Assembly (NCBI RefSeq): GCF_039542035.1
Contig: NZ_BAABHJ010000018.1
Coordinates: 1-44,613 of the forward strand
Direction of reading: 5' to 3'
DNA: 44,613 bases
Origin: Actinoallomurus liliacearum
GTDB taxonomy: Bacteria > Actinomycetota > Actinomycetes > Streptosporangiales > Streptosporangiaceae
Shown here: positions 1 through 8,658 of the stretch, piece by piece
How the letters are laid out: every line of letters begins with the position of its first letter
Position numbering within the stretch: position 1 is the stretch's first letter
Notes under the pieces: generated by a model
The model's input: only the letters and a program-made list of their open reading frames with translations
What the model was told of the DNA's origin: nothing
Databases searched by the model: none
Made by a program: the position numbers and the translations under genes

Positions 1-496
1 CCGACCGGACCTGCTCGATCGGGTAGGGCACCTGTCGGTCCAGCCGCACCCGCAACGGCGGACACCCGCGACCGGCGGGCAGTCGTAACCGCTGGTCCTC
101 CAGGGTGAAGATGCCGTGGTAGTACCGGACCGGCACCAGGCGGCGTTTGCGGCGCGGGAACCGGGCTGAGGCGTCCCCGTCCTTGCGGCGTTTGGCGGCG
201 GCGAACCACGCGTCGCTGTAGCGGCGTAGCACCGACCGCGCCCCTTTGGTGTCCAGTTCACCGAACGTGCCCGGACCGGCCGCCGACAACTCCCGGCACA
301 ACGCCTGATACGAGGCCACGGCGGGCAGGCCGCGCTGGCGCCGCCACCGGTTCATATCCAGCACGCACGCCCACACGTCCCCGGCTGAGGCAAGCAGCCC
401 GAAACACCGCTCCCGCTGGCCGGGCGTGAGACGCAGGCCGACCCGGGCGGTACGCATCACCGTCCGGGCGGCATCGGGATCAACACGTCGAGGCAT
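1..496 (-). CDS. TnpB/OrfB-type RNA-guided nuclease of an IS200/IS605- or IS607-like element, 5' part only
   Basis: Reading leftward from the ATG at 496 the frame stays open for 165 codons and runs off the window, so only the N-terminal part is visible. It begins MPRRVDPD, then a basic N-terminal region with RTARVGLRLTPGQRERC, a segment around YSDAWFAAAKRR, and a basic patch RFPRRKRR followed by VPVRYYHG. This is the usual layout of the TnpB N-terminal helix-turn-helix and wedge region. The RuvC catalytic residues and the zinc finger would lie beyond position 1, so activity cannot be judged. TnpB proteins are omega-RNA-guided DNA nucleases encoded by IS605/IS607 elements; the guide RNA is usually at the 3' end of the gene, also outside the window. 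No tnpA is visible. It could be a domesticated or solitary copy. Confidence 0.75.
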   Translation of the reverse strand, partial: MPRRVDPDAARTVMRTARVGLRLTPGQRERCFGLLASAGDVWACVLDMNRWRRQRGLPAVASYQALCRELSAAGPGTFGELDTKGARSVLRRYSDAWFAAAKRRKDGDASARFPRRKRRLVPVRYYHGIFTLEDQRLRLPAGRGCPPLRVRLDRQVPYPIEQVRS

Positions 497-541
497 GAGG
501 TGATTACAGCAGGTGCCTGCGACAGAACAGAGACGGTCGGC

Positions 542-605
542 GGTGCCGCACTACCAACCTCCCGAATCGATGATCGCAAACGCCTCATCTCCGGGAGCCG
601 GCACC
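542..605. other. Nested inverted repeats upstream of the TnpB gene
   Basis: GGTGCCG (542-548) pairs with CGGCACC (599-605), and inside it CTCCCG (559-564) pairs with CGGGAG (592-597). Together they can form a two-step stem between the divergent TnpB and deacetylase genes. A shorter GCAGG/CCTGC dyad lies close to the TnpB start. Insertion-sequence ends of this class are often folded, so this may be an element end, but no boundary or target duplication can be fixed. Confidence 0.3.
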
Positions 606-665
606 AAGACGGCGCGTCATCTCAGCAGGGCCAACGTTGCTTGATGCGGCACTAGCCTTGGACCG

Positions 666-1376
666 GTGGCACGGACCGCGCTGACGCTGGGCCTGGCCGG
701 CCTGGCCCTGGTGCACGCCGGGCCGGCGGCGAGCTGGCTGCCGGTCGTGCGCCGCCGCCTGCCGCGCCTGGCGGGGGAGGGCCACCGCGACCACGTCGCG
801 CTGACGTTCGACGACGGGCCCGACCCGGACTCGACGCCCCGTTTCCTCGACGAACTGCGGAGGCTGGACTGCCGTGCCACCTTCTTCGTCGTCGGGGAGA
901 CCCTGATGCGCCACCCGGACGTGGGCCGCCGCATCGTGGCGGACGGCCACGAGATCGCCGTGCACGGCTGGCGGCACCGGTACGCGCTGCTGGCCCGTCC
1001 GGGCCGGGTCACCGCGGAGATCGGCCGGACCGCCGACCTCGTCGCCGCCGTCACCGGCGCCGAACCGGTCTGGTACCGGCCGCCGTACGGTGTGCTCAGC
1101 GCGGAGGCGCTGGCCGCGGCCCGCCGGCACCGGCTGCGGCCGGTGCTGTGGACGGCGTGGGGGAGGGACTGGACCCGCTCGGCGAGCCCGGCCTCGGTCC
1201 TGGCGACCCTGGCGCCGGGCGTCCGCGGCGGGGCGACGATCCTGCTGCACGACTGCGACCACACCTCGGCCCCGGGCGCGTGGCGTTCGGCCTTGGGCGC
1301 GCTGCCCGAGCTGGTGGCCCGGTGCCGCTCGGCCGGTCTGCGCGTCGGACCACTGCGGGATCACGGCCTGCGGTGA
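666..1376 (+). CDS. Polysaccharide deacetylase (NodB homology, carbohydrate esterase 4)
   Basis: The 236-residue product has the NodB motifs in order: TFDDGPD (about 47-53, catalytic base and metal Asp), HGWRH (100-104, the two metal His), RPPYG (138-142) and LLHDCD (193-198, the late catalytic His). A short hydrophobic N-terminus (residues about 4-25) may be an uncleaved signal or anchor, so the enzyme probably acts outside the membrane on peptidoglycan or another N-acetylated glycan. The start is the GTG at 666; no strong Shine-Dalgarno lies in front of it. The protein is little more than one NodB domain. The substrate cannot be told from sequence. Confidence 0.88.
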   Translation: MARTALTLGLAGLALVHAGPAASWLPVVRRRLPRLAGEGHRDHVALTFDDGPDPDSTPRFLDELRRLDCRATFFVVGETLMRHPDVGRRIVADGHEIAVHGWRHRYALLARPGRVTAEIGRTADLVAAVTGAEPVWYRPPYGVLSAEALAAARRHRLRPVLWTAWGRDWTRSASPASVLATLAPGVRGGATILLHDCDHTSAPGAWRSALGALPELVARCRSAGLRVGPLRDHGLR

Positions 1377-1416
1377 ACCCATGCTGGGAGACCGACATGC
1401 CGGGTAGAACAGACCC

Positions 1417-1920
1417 ATGGCGGAACGCGCGATCGAGCCGGTGATCAACGGACAGGGGCCGGCGGACGACATCGACGCGGTGACCTCCGCGGTGCTCACC
1501 GCGTCGCGCCTGCTGGTGGGCATCGCGCTGCGGTCGCTGACGGCGGTGCGGGAACAGGTGACGCTGCCGCAGTTCCGCCTGCTCGTGGCGCTCGCGACGC
1601 ATGAGGACACCAAGCTGGTGACCCTCGCCGACCACCTGGCGGTCAACCCGTCGACCGCGATGCGGATGGTGGAGCGGCTGGTGGCCGCGGGGCTGATCGT
1701 CCGGCGGGTCAATCCGGCGAGCCGGCGTGAGGTCCTGCTGCGGCTGACCGAGGACGGCCGGCGACTCGTGGAAGAGGTCACCGCCCGCCGCCGGGAGGAG
1801 CTCGAGGCCATCGTCACCGCGATGCCCGCCGACCAGCGGGCCCGCCTGGTCGAAGCGCTCCGGGCCTTCACCGACGCCGGCGGCGAGCCGCCCGTGGGCG
1901 CGACCAGGGCCTGGGACTGA
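1417..1920 (+). CDS. MarR-family transcriptional regulator
   Basis: The 167-residue protein has the MarR winged-helix fold: a leading helix (residues about 18-48), QFRLLVALATHED, then the helix-turn-helix LADHLAVNPSTAMRMVERLVAAGLI and a wing containing VRRVNPASRREVLLRLTEDG. The C-terminal helices for dimerisation follow. It stands 40 bp after the deacetylase gene and converges on the GH15-like gene, with neither a clear target. The ligand is unknown; MarR proteins commonly respond to phenolic or oxidising compounds. No convincing Shine-Dalgarno precedes the ATG at 1417. Confidence 0.88.
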   Translation: MAERAIEPVINGQGPADDIDAVTSAVLTASRLLVGIALRSLTAVREQVTLPQFRLLVALATHEDTKLVTLADHLAVNPSTAMRMVERLVAAGLIVRRVNPASRREVLLRLTEDGRRLVEEVTARRREELEAIVTAMPADQRARLVEALRAFTDAGGEPPVGATRAWD

Positions 1921-1991
1921 CGGTAGGACCACGGCGGCTCCGGATGAACCGGCGCCGAGGCGCGCGGCGGTCCAGGTCGGGCGGACGCGGT

Positions 1992-2960
1992 TCAGGCCGA
2001 GCAGACGCCGAGGCGCGCGGCGGTCTCCAGGAACAGGGCGTGCACGAGCGCCTGGGGGAGATTGGCGCGGAGCTGGCGTTGCCGGATGTCGTACTCCTCG
2101 GTGAACAGGCCGGTGGTGCCGCAGCCGGACCGGATGCGCTCGAAGCGGCGTACGGCCTGGGCGGTGCGGCCCTGCTGCTGTTCGGCCAGCGCGAGGAAGA
2201 AACCACACAGCATGAACGCCCCCTCGGCGGCGCCGAGCGGGCGATCGTCGATCTGATAGCGGTAGACGAATCCGTCGTCGACCAGTTGGTCACGGACGGC
2301 GTCGAGGGTGGCGACCGTGCGCGGGTCGTCGGCGGGCAGCGCGCCCCTGACGGGCGGGATCAGCAGGGAGGCGTCGATCCGGTCGTCGTCGGGCGCGCGG
2401 CGCAGGTGCTCGAGCTGTCGACCGGCCGGTTCGGCGAGCTCCAGCTCCAGCACCAGGCCGCCGCCGTTCTCGGCGGCCTGCGCCGCGCCGGTCCAGTGGA
2501 GGTGGACGGGGCCACTGCGGGCGCTCCAGACGCCGTCCTCGGCGCGCAGGCCGGTCACCTTGTCGGCCCCGAACCCGGCGTGCGGCTCCAGATGCGCCCG
2601 AAAGCAAGCCCGACCGCGGACGGCCTTCAGCCGGCGGAGGAGGACGGCGCGGTCGCGGCGCGCCGGGAGGGCCAGCGCCTGCCGGCACTCCACCACGCCG
2701 TCGCCCGTCACCCAGCGGCTGCGCCAGATCAGGCTGCCCTCCTCGTAGTAGCCGCCCCACACGCGCCACTCGTCGCCCGGGTGGACGCTGTAGCGGCCCC
2801 GGGTGCCGACCAGACCGCCGAAGATCGCCGGCGACTCCCACGACGGGAAGCACATCCACGCGACGTCCCCCTGCGGGCCGATCACCGCGCCGCGCTCCCC
2901 GTCGGCGATGAGGGAGTACTCGCGGAGCACGTGAGGCGATGTGACGTCCTGGCCGGTCAT
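1992..2960 (-). pseudogene. GH15-like (trehalase/glucoamylase family) protein with most of the catalytic barrel deleted
   Basis: Residues 1-175 match the N-terminal beta-sandwich of actinobacterial GH15 proteins (LREYSLIADGERGAVIGPQG, then VWGGYYEEGSLIWRSRW). From about residue 188 the sequence jumps to the last quarter of the family (DDDRIDASLL, LPADDPRTVATLDAVR, GLFTEEYD, LRANLPQALVHAL). GH15 enzymes of this type are normally near 600 residues; this one is 322 from the ATG at 2960, which has GGGAAAGG upstream (a further in-frame ATG lies at 2996). Roughly 250 residues are missing at about position 2393-2420, including the conserved WDYR/WLRD segment. The frame is not broken. An active hydrolase is unlikely; it is either a decaying gene or a repurposed sugar-binding remnant. 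Confidence 0.75.
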
Positions 2961-3178
2961 ACCCGCTGCCTTTCCCGAACCCGGCCCCCTATGCATCCCC
3001 CGCGCCCCGCAGCGTCGGCCGGTGGACCGGGAGAGCTGGGTCCCCGGTTGAAAGCGGCCGCAACTTCTGCCAAGGTTCAGCGCCTTGCATGGGAGGTTTT
3101 CGCCAATATGTGGCCAGGTGTCCGACCGCTAGGTTGGGCGTTCGTCTCAACTCCAGGAAGTAAGGAACGCCGTACGTC

Positions 3179-5041
3179 ATGCAGAGTTCAGGGGGACGTT
3201 TCAGTCCGGTGCCGCGATGGTGCTCGTGCCGGGTCCCGGAGGAGACCGCGGAGGACACGGGTGTCAGCCGCCGGAAGGTGCTCGGCGGGCTGACCGCCGC
3301 GGGCGCGCTCGCCATGGCGGGCTGGCCGGGCTCGGCCGAGGCGGCGACGGCCGGCAAGGCCGGGGACCATTCGGTGACCATCACGGTCATGGGCACCTCC
3401 GACATCCACAGCCACGCCGTCGACTGGGACTACTACAACGACGCCGCGTACAGCGACAGCGCCCACAACGTGGTCGGCCTGGCGCGGGTGTCGAGTCTGG
3501 TGAAGCAGATCCGTGCCGACCGGGGGCGCGAGCGCACCCTGCTGTTCGACGCCGGGGACACCATCCAGGGCACCCCGCTCGGCTTCTACTACGCCACGGT
3601 CGAGCCGATCACCGAGACCGGTCAGGTCCACCCGATGGCGCTGCAGATGAACGCCATCGGCTACGACGCCGTGGCGCTCGGGAACCACGAGTTCAACTAC
3701 GGCCTGCCGCTGCTGCGGAAGTGGATCGGCCAGATGCGCGCCCCGGTGCTGGCCGCCAACGCCGTGCACGCGGGCACCGACCGGCCGGCGTTCCGCCCGT
3801 ACATCATCAAGACGATGCGCGTGCCGGGGCATCCGCCGATCCGGGTCGGCCTGCTCGGCCTGACCAACCCGGGCGTCGCCATCTGGGACAAGGCGAACGT
3901 TTCAGGCGAGTTGGATTTCCTGGACCTGGTCGAGACCGCCAAGAAGTGGGTGCCGATCATCCGCGCGCAGGGCGTCGACGTCGTGATCGTCAGCGCGCAC
4001 GCCGGTGACAGCGGCCTGTCGTCCTACACCGGCGACATCCCGGTGGAGAACGCCTCGGCCATGGTGGCGCAGCAGGTCCCCGGGATCGACGCCATCCTCT
4101 TCGGCCACGCGCACAACGACGTACCGCAGCGGTTCGTCACCAACGAGACCACCGGCCGCACCGTCGTGATGAGCGAGCCGAAGTGCTGGGGCCAGCGGCT
4201 GTCGGTCTTCGATCTCACGCTGACCCGGGAGCGCGGCCGCTGGAAGGTCGCCGGCAGTTCCGCGACGACGGTGAACACGAACACGGTCCAGGAGGACCCG
4301 GCGCTCGTGGCGGTCGTGAAGAAGCAGCACGACGCGGTGGTCGCCTACGTCAACCAGGAGGTCGCCACCTCCACCGAGGCGATGTCCGCCGCGGAGTCCT
4401 GCTGGAAGGACACCGCGATCCTCGACTACGTGAACCTCGTGCAGACCGAGACGGTCAAGAAGGCCGTCGCCGGCACCGCGTACGCGTCGCTGCCGGTCCT
4501 GTCCATCGCCGCGCCGTTCAGCCGTCTCGCCACCTTCCCCGCCGGCAAGGTGACGATCAGGGACATCGCCGGGCTCTACATCTACGACAACACGCTGCTG
4601 GCCAGCGTCCTGACCGGCGCCCAGATCAAGGACTACCTGGAGTACTCGGCGCAGTACTTCAAGCAGGTCGCCGCGAGCGCTCCGGTCGACCCGGCGTCGT
4701 GGACGAACGCCCACGACCGTCCCGACTACAACTACGACCAGTTCTCCGGCGTCACCTACGACATCGACCTCGCGCAGCCCGAGGGCTCCCGGATCCGCGA
4801 CCTCGCCTACAACGGCACGGCGGTCGGCGGCGACCAGCAGTTCGTGGTCGCGGTGAACAACTACCGGCAGTCCGGCGGCGGCGGGTTCCCGCACATCGCC
4901 ACCGCCCCGGTCGTCTACAACGCCCAGGTGGCGATCCGCGAGGCGATCGTCGCCTTCGCCTCCGCCGCCAAGACCATCGACCCCGCGACCTTCCACGTGG
5001 AGAACTGGAGACTCGTCCGCGACGGCGCGCCGGTCTTCTGA
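3179..5041 (+). CDS. Tat-exported bifunctional metallophosphatase / 5'-nucleotidase family protein
   Basis: This 620-residue protein carries a twin-arginine signal (SRRKVLGGL at about residues 30-38, then a hydrophobic stretch to GSAEAATA near 58). A calcineurin-like metallophosphatase domain follows with SDIHSH (74-79), DAGDTIQG (124-131), GNHEFNYG (168-175), SAHAGD and FGHAHND. The second half is a 5'-nucleotidase C-terminal domain that grips the nucleoside (GGGGFPH near the end). The family removes phosphate from extracellular nucleotides or 2',3'-cyclic nucleotides to recover phosphate and nucleosides. The start at 3179 has AAGGAA about 14 bases upstream; the leader before RR is long, so a later start is possible. 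A sugar kinase follows 79 bp downstream. Confidence 0.9.
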   Translation: MQSSGGRFSPVPRWCSCRVPEETAEDTGVSRRKVLGGLTAAGALAMAGWPGSAEAATAGKAGDHSVTITVMGTSDIHSHAVDWDYYNDAAYSDSAHNVVGLARVSSLVKQIRADRGRERTLLFDAGDTIQGTPLGFYYATVEPITETGQVHPMALQMNAIGYDAVALGNHEFNYGLPLLRKWIGQMRAPVLAANAVHAGTDRPAFRPYIIKTMRVPGHPPIRVGLLGLTNPGVAIWDKANVSGELDFLDLVETAKKWVPIIRAQGVDVVIVSAHAGDSGLSSYTGDIPVENASAMVAQQVPGIDAILFGHAHNDVPQRFVTNETTGRTVVMSEPKCWGQRLSVFDLTLTRERGRWKVAGSSATTVNTNTVQEDPALVAVVKKQHDAVVAYVNQEVATSTEAMSAAESCWKDTAILDYVNLVQTETVKKAVAGTAYASLPVLSIAAPFSRLATFPAGKVTIRDIAGLYIYDNTLLASVLTGAQIKDYLEYSAQYFKQVAASAPVDPASWTNAHDRPDYNYDQFSGVTYDIDLAQPEGSRIRDLAYNGTAVGGDQQFVVAVNNYRQSGGGGFPHIATAPVVYNAQVAIREAIVAFASAAKTIDPATFHVENWRLVRDGAPVF

Positions 5042-5120
5042 TCAGGAGAGAATCGGCGGTTGACGCGGACAGCGGGGACGCGGCCGCAGGCGAGGTCCCC
5101 GGTGGGGAAGGGATGCCCGG

Positions 5121-6599
5121 ATGAGCCTGCTGCTCGGAGTCGACATCGGCACCTCCAGCGCCAAGGGGGTGCTGACCACTCCGGACGGCGAGGTGGTCGC
5201 GACGGCGGTGCGCGAGCACACGGTGTCGCGGCCGCGTCCGGGCTGGGCCGAGCACGACGCCCGTACGGTCTGGTGGGCCGGGTTCGCCGCCGTCACCCGC
5301 GAACTCATCGCGCGGGCGGACGCCCCGATCGCGGGCGTCGGCGTCAGCGGCATCGGGCCGTGCGCGCTGCCCGCCACCGCCGCCGGCGAACCGCTGCGGC
5401 CGGCGATCCTCTACGGCGTCGACACGCGCGCGGTCGCCGAGATCGAGGACCTGACCGCCCACTACGGCGCCGAGACGATCGTCGAACGCGGCGGCTCGCC
5501 GCTGACCACGCAGGCGGTCGGGCCCAAGCTCGCCTGGCTGCGCCGCCACGAACCGCGGGTGTGGGAGCGCACCCGGCGGCTGTTCATGGCGAGCTCCTAC
5601 CTCGTACACGAACTGACGGGCGAGTACGTCCTCGACCACCACTCGGCCAGCCAGAGCTCGCCGCTGTACGACAGCCGCGAGCACGCCTGGATCGCCGACT
5701 GGGCGGCGGAGATCGCCCCGGGCCTGGACCTGCCGCCGCTCGCCTGGCCCGGCGAGGTCGCCGGCACGGTCACCGAGGCCGCCGCCGAGCGCACGGGCCT
5801 CGCCGCGGGCACCCCGGTCATCGCCGGCACCATCGACGCGTGGGCCGAGGCGGTGAGCGTCGGAGTGACCGAGCCCGGCGACGTCATGGTGATGTACGGC
5901 ACGACCATGTTCCTCATCGAGGTCCTCGCGGAACGCCGTACCTGGCCGGGCCTGTGGGGCACGGTCGGCGTCACGCCCGGCACGTACGACCTGGCGGCGG
6001 GCATGGCGACCTCCGGCGCGGTCACCGACTGGCTCCGGCAGCTGACCGGGGCGGCGTACGAGGAGCTCACCGAGGAGGCGCGCGCGGCCGGACACGGAGC
6101 CGGCGGGCTGCTCATGCTGCCCTACTTCGCCGGCGAGCGGACGCCGCTGTTCGACCCGGACGCGCGCGGCCTCGTCCTCGGCCTGACGCTCGACCACGGC
6201 CGCGGGCACCTGTACCGGGCGGCGCTGGAGGGTACGGCGTTCGGCGTCCGGCACAACCTGGAGGCCATGCGGGCGGCGGGCGGCGAGGCCGCCCGGCTGG
6301 TCGCCGTGGGCGGCGGCACCAAGGGCGGGCTGTGGACCCGGATCGTGTCGGACGTGCTCGGCCGGGCGCAGGAGCTGCCCTCGGTCACGATCGGCGCCTG
6401 TTACGGTGATGCGCTGCTCGCCGCGCGCGCCACCGGCCTGTCGGACGGCGCGGGGTGGAATCCGCCGGCGGGCACGATCGAGCCCGACCCGGCCGCCGGA
6501 CGGATCTACGACGCGTTGTACGAGCTGTACCGCGGCCTGTACCCGGCCACCCGCGACGCGGCCCACGCCCTGGCCGCGCTCTCCCGCGCCCCGGCCTGA
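5121..6599 (+). CDS. FGGY-family carbohydrate kinase (xylulokinase-like)
   Basis: The 492-residue length and fold are typical of FGGY kinases: phosphate-binding GVDIGTSSAKG (6-16), the catalytic Asp in AGTIDAW (Asp239), and the adenosine-binding GGGTKGG in the C-terminal half. The enzyme transfers phosphate from ATP to a sugar or polyol in the cytoplasm. The substrate cannot be named; many actinobacterial relatives are annotated as xylulokinase, but no isomerase, epimerase or sugar transporter lies nearby. AAGGG lies about 9 bases upstream of the ATG. The preceding gene encodes a nucleotidase, so ribose-type sugars released from nucleosides are one possibility, but that is only inference. Confidence 0.88.
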   Translation: MSLLLGVDIGTSSAKGVLTTPDGEVVATAVREHTVSRPRPGWAEHDARTVWWAGFAAVTRELIARADAPIAGVGVSGIGPCALPATAAGEPLRPAILYGVDTRAVAEIEDLTAHYGAETIVERGGSPLTTQAVGPKLAWLRRHEPRVWERTRRLFMASSYLVHELTGEYVLDHHSASQSSPLYDSREHAWIADWAAEIAPGLDLPPLAWPGEVAGTVTEAAAERTGLAAGTPVIAGTIDAWAEAVSVGVTEPGDVMVMYGTTMFLIEVLAERRTWPGLWGTVGVTPGTYDLAAGMATSGAVTDWLRQLTGAAYEELTEEARAAGHGAGGLLMLPYFAGERTPLFDPDARGLVLGLTLDHGRGHLYRAALEGTAFGVRHNLEAMRAAGGEAARLVAVGGGTKGGLWTRIVSDVLGRAQELPSVTIGACYGDALLAARATGLSDGAGWNPPAGTIEPDPAAGRIYDALYELYRGLYPATRDAAHALAALSRAPA

Positions 6600-6620
6600 C
6601 CCCGACCGCCCTGGCCGTCT

Positions 6621-6636
6621 CGGCCCGGATGGGCCG
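6621..6636. terminator. Short GC hairpin between convergent genes
   Basis: CGGCCC (6621-6626) and GGGCCG (6631-6636) form a six-pair stem with a GGAT loop, 22 bp after the FGGY kinase stop and before the 3' end of the convergent IclR gene. There is no T-tract, as is common in actinobacterial terminators. The short stem leaves real doubt. Confidence 0.35.
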
Positions 6637-6678
6637 GTGATCGTGAGACGCCGACGAGCTCCGGGCGGCGCGCCTGGA

Positions 6679-7422
6679 TCAGCGCCGGTCCGCCATGGCG
6701 GCCTCGATGCGCCGGGCCGCCGTGGCCAGCGCGTGCACCCACGCGGGCAGCAGGTCCCGGTCGAACCGGGCGGTCGGCAGCGCGATGGACACCCCGGCCA
6801 GCGGGCCTCCCACCGCGTCCCTGACCACGACGCCGATCGCGGTCAGGCCGGTCTCGGTGAGCTGGTCGTTGATGGCGAACCCACGCTTGCGGACCAGCCC
6901 GAGCTCGCGGTGCAGCCGCCGGAGGTCGACCTCGTCGGAGTCCTCGTACAGCGCGGTCACCTGGTCGGGGGGGAGCGCGGCGAGGATCGCCTTGCCACCG
7001 GAGGCCCGGTGCGCCGGCAGTGACCGTCCGACACGGTCGCCCACGCGCAGGACCTGCGGGGACTCGACGGTCGCGATGAACCGCACCTCTGCCTGGGCCG
7101 GCACCACGACATTGGCCGACTCACGGGTCTGCTCCACCAGCCATCTCAGCGGGGCGCCGCAGGCCTCGCGCAGCAGGGTGATGGGAGCCGCGGAGGCCTC
7201 CGCGGGTCGCAGGATCTTTCCCGGGCCGTACCGCCGGTCGGGGCCCTGCTCGGCGAAGTCCCGATACACCAGCATCGCCAGCAGCCGGTGGGCGGTGGAT
7301 ACCGCCACGCCCAAGCGGTCGGCCGCGTCGGTCACCCGCAGCGGCCCCTCCTGCTGCAGCAGCGCGGCGAGCTGCAGGGCGTGGTCCACGGAGGCCAGCG
7401 CGTACGGCGGTTTATTCCTCAT
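6679..7422 (-). CDS. IclR-family regulator of the gentisate operon
   Basis: The 247-residue protein has the IclR layout: an N-terminal winged helix (SVDHALQLAALLQQEG, RVTDAADRLGVAVSTAHRLLAMLV, residues about 10-52) and a C-terminal effector domain (about 75-245). It is divergent from the gentisate dioxygenase gene with 108 bp between starts, the usual setting for a pathway-specific regulator. The likely effector is the aromatic substrate or gentisate; this is inferred from position. A dyad of the type IclR proteins bind lies at 7438-7450, just upstream of its own start, so it probably also controls itself. Confidence 0.9.
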   Translation of the reverse strand: MRNKPPYALASVDHALQLAALLQQEGPLRVTDAADRLGVAVSTAHRLLAMLVYRDFAEQGPDRRYGPGKILRPAEASAAPITLLREACGAPLRWLVEQTRESANVVVPAQAEVRFIATVESPQVLRVGDRVGRSLPAHRASGGKAILAALPPDQVTALYEDSDEVDLRRLHRELGLVRKRGFAINDQLTETGLTAIGVVVRDAVGGPLAGVSIALPTARFDRDLLPAWVHALATAARRIEAAMADRR

Positions 7423-7437
7423 AACAGAAAAAGCTTA

Positions 7438-7450
7438 TCCGCTGTGCAGA
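7438..7450. promoter_or_regulatory. Candidate IclR operator
   Basis: TCCGC-TGT-GCAGA is an imperfect inverted repeat (one mismatch per arm) resembling the TCCGC-N3-GCGGA half-site pattern seen at many IclR-family operators. It sits 15 bp upstream of the IclR start codon and about 80 bp upstream of the gentisate dioxygenase start, where it could control both directions. Confidence 0.45.
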
Positions 7451-7530
7451 ATCGTTGGCATGCTGGGATGCGAAGGCAAGCATCTGACCTGCGATTACGT
7501 CGTCTCCGCGCCGTGAAGGAGGCTGCAAGC

Positions 7531-8658
7531 ATGACCGTCACCGCTGGCTCGCCCGTGACCATCGTCGCGACCGACGCCGAGGGCCAGCCCGCCCGGACGC
7601 CCGCCCTCGAGGCGCTCTACCGCGGCTTCGAGTCCGAGCTGCTGGTCCCGCTGTGGACGGAGATCGGCGACCTCATGCCGCCGTCCCCGCGCTCGAAGGC
7701 GCTGCCGCACCTGTGGCGGTGGAACCGGCTGCTGCCGATGGCCGAGCGGGCGGGCGAACTCGTCCCGGTCGGACGCGGCGGTGAGCGGCGCGCGATCGCC
7801 CTGGCCAACCCGGGGCTCGGCGGCCGGCCGTTCGCCACGCCGACGCTGTGGGCGGCGATCCAGTACCTCAACCCCGGTGAGGACGCCCCGGTGCACCGGC
7901 ACACCCAGAACGCCTTCCGCTTCGTCGTCGAGGGCGAGGGCGTCTGGACGGTGGTGGACGGCGACCCGGTCGCGATGCGGCGCGGCGACTTCCTGCCCCA
8001 GGCCGGCTGGCACTGGCACGGCCACCACAACGTCACCGACCGGCCGATGGCCTGGATCGACGGGCTGGACATCCCGTTCCAGCACTTCGTGGAGTCCACG
8101 TTCTTCGAGTTCGGGCCGGACGAGGTCGAGACGCGGGAGGCGCCGGACCGCTCCCGGTCGGAACGGCTGTGGGGCCATCCCGGCCTGCGTCCCCTCACCC
8201 ACCTGCGGCCGACGCCGGCCACGCCGCTGCTGGCCTACCGGTGGGAGCACACCGACCGCGCCCTGACCGAGCAACTGGCCCTTGAAACGGAGGGACACCG
8301 GGTCACGGTCGAGCCCGGTCACGCCGCCGTCCGATACACCAACCCGACCACCGGGGGCGACGTCATGCCGACGCTGCGCACCGAGTTCCACCGGCTGGCG
8401 CCCGGTACCGAGACGGCCGCGACCCGGGAGGTCGGCTCATCCGTCTACCAGGTCTTCGAGGGGACGGGACGGGTCGGCGTGGGAGAGCGCACGTGGTCCG
8501 TCGAGCGCGGCGACCTGTTCGTGGTCCCGTCGTGGCAGCCGCTGTCGCTAGCCACCGAGAACGGCCTGGACCTGTTCCGCTTCAGTGACACCCCCATCGT
8601 CGAGCGGCTGTACCAGCACCGCCTGCAGAACGACCCCAGTGAGGAGAACCCGCAGTGA
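7531..8658 (+). CDS. Gentisate 1,2-dioxygenase
   Basis: The 375-residue protein is a double-cupin dioxygenase. The first cupin carries the iron ligands VHRHTQNAFRF (His122, His124) and a later His in GWHWHGHHN (probably His163); the second cupin (from about residue 285) lacks this pattern. The enzyme opens the gentisate ring between C1 and C2 to give maleylpyruvate. The start is the ATG at 7531, preceded by AAGGAGG at eight bases; the frame is open further upstream but that stretch has no family similarity. The stop overlaps the next start (GTGA), so translation is probably coupled. Neighbours supply the following two steps and the ring hydroxylase, which makes the assignment firm. Confidence 0.93.
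   Translation: MTVTAGSPVTIVATDAEGQPARTPALEALYRGFESELLVPLWTEIGDLMPPSPRSKALPHLWRWNRLLPMAERAGELVPVGRGGERRAIALANPGLGGRPFATPTLWAAIQYLNPGEDAPVHRHTQNAFRFVVEGEGVWTVVDGDPVAMRRGDFLPQAGWHWHGHHNVTDRPMAWIDGLDIPFQHFVESTFFEFGPDEVETREAPDRSRSERLWGHPGLRPLTHLRPTPATPLLAYRWEHTDRALTEQLALETEGHRVTVEPGHAAVRYTNPTTGGDVMPTLRTEFHRLAPGTETAATREVGSSVYQVFEGTGRVGVGERTWSVERGDLFVVPSWQPLSLATENGLDLFRFSDTPIVERLYQHRLQNDPSEENPQ

Noticed and set aside
497..665. Insertion-sequence left boundary at a repeated TGCCGCACTA/TGCGGCACTA
   Set aside because: The two copies differ and do not form a target duplication; without the other end the boundary cannot be placed.
1992..2960. Frameshift or stop in the GH15-like gene
   Set aside because: The reading frame is continuous; the loss is an in-frame deletion, so a point lesion does not explain it.
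2961..3178. Possible PHO box upstream of the 5'-nucleotidase (GTTCAGCGCCT, GTTCGTCTCAA)
   Set aside because: Single poor matches, not the tandem 11-bp units expected for PhoP. A PhoP matrix scan with two adjacent units would be needed.
4752..6566. A 604-codon minus-strand frame opposite the nucleotidase and FGGY kinase
   Set aside because: No domain motif, highly Arg/Gly/Val-rich, and fully antisense to two well-supported genes.
7288..7530. N-terminal extension of gentisate dioxygenase from 7288
   Set aside because: The extra residues overlap the divergent IclR gene and its promoter, and a strong Shine-Dalgarno supports ATG 7531.
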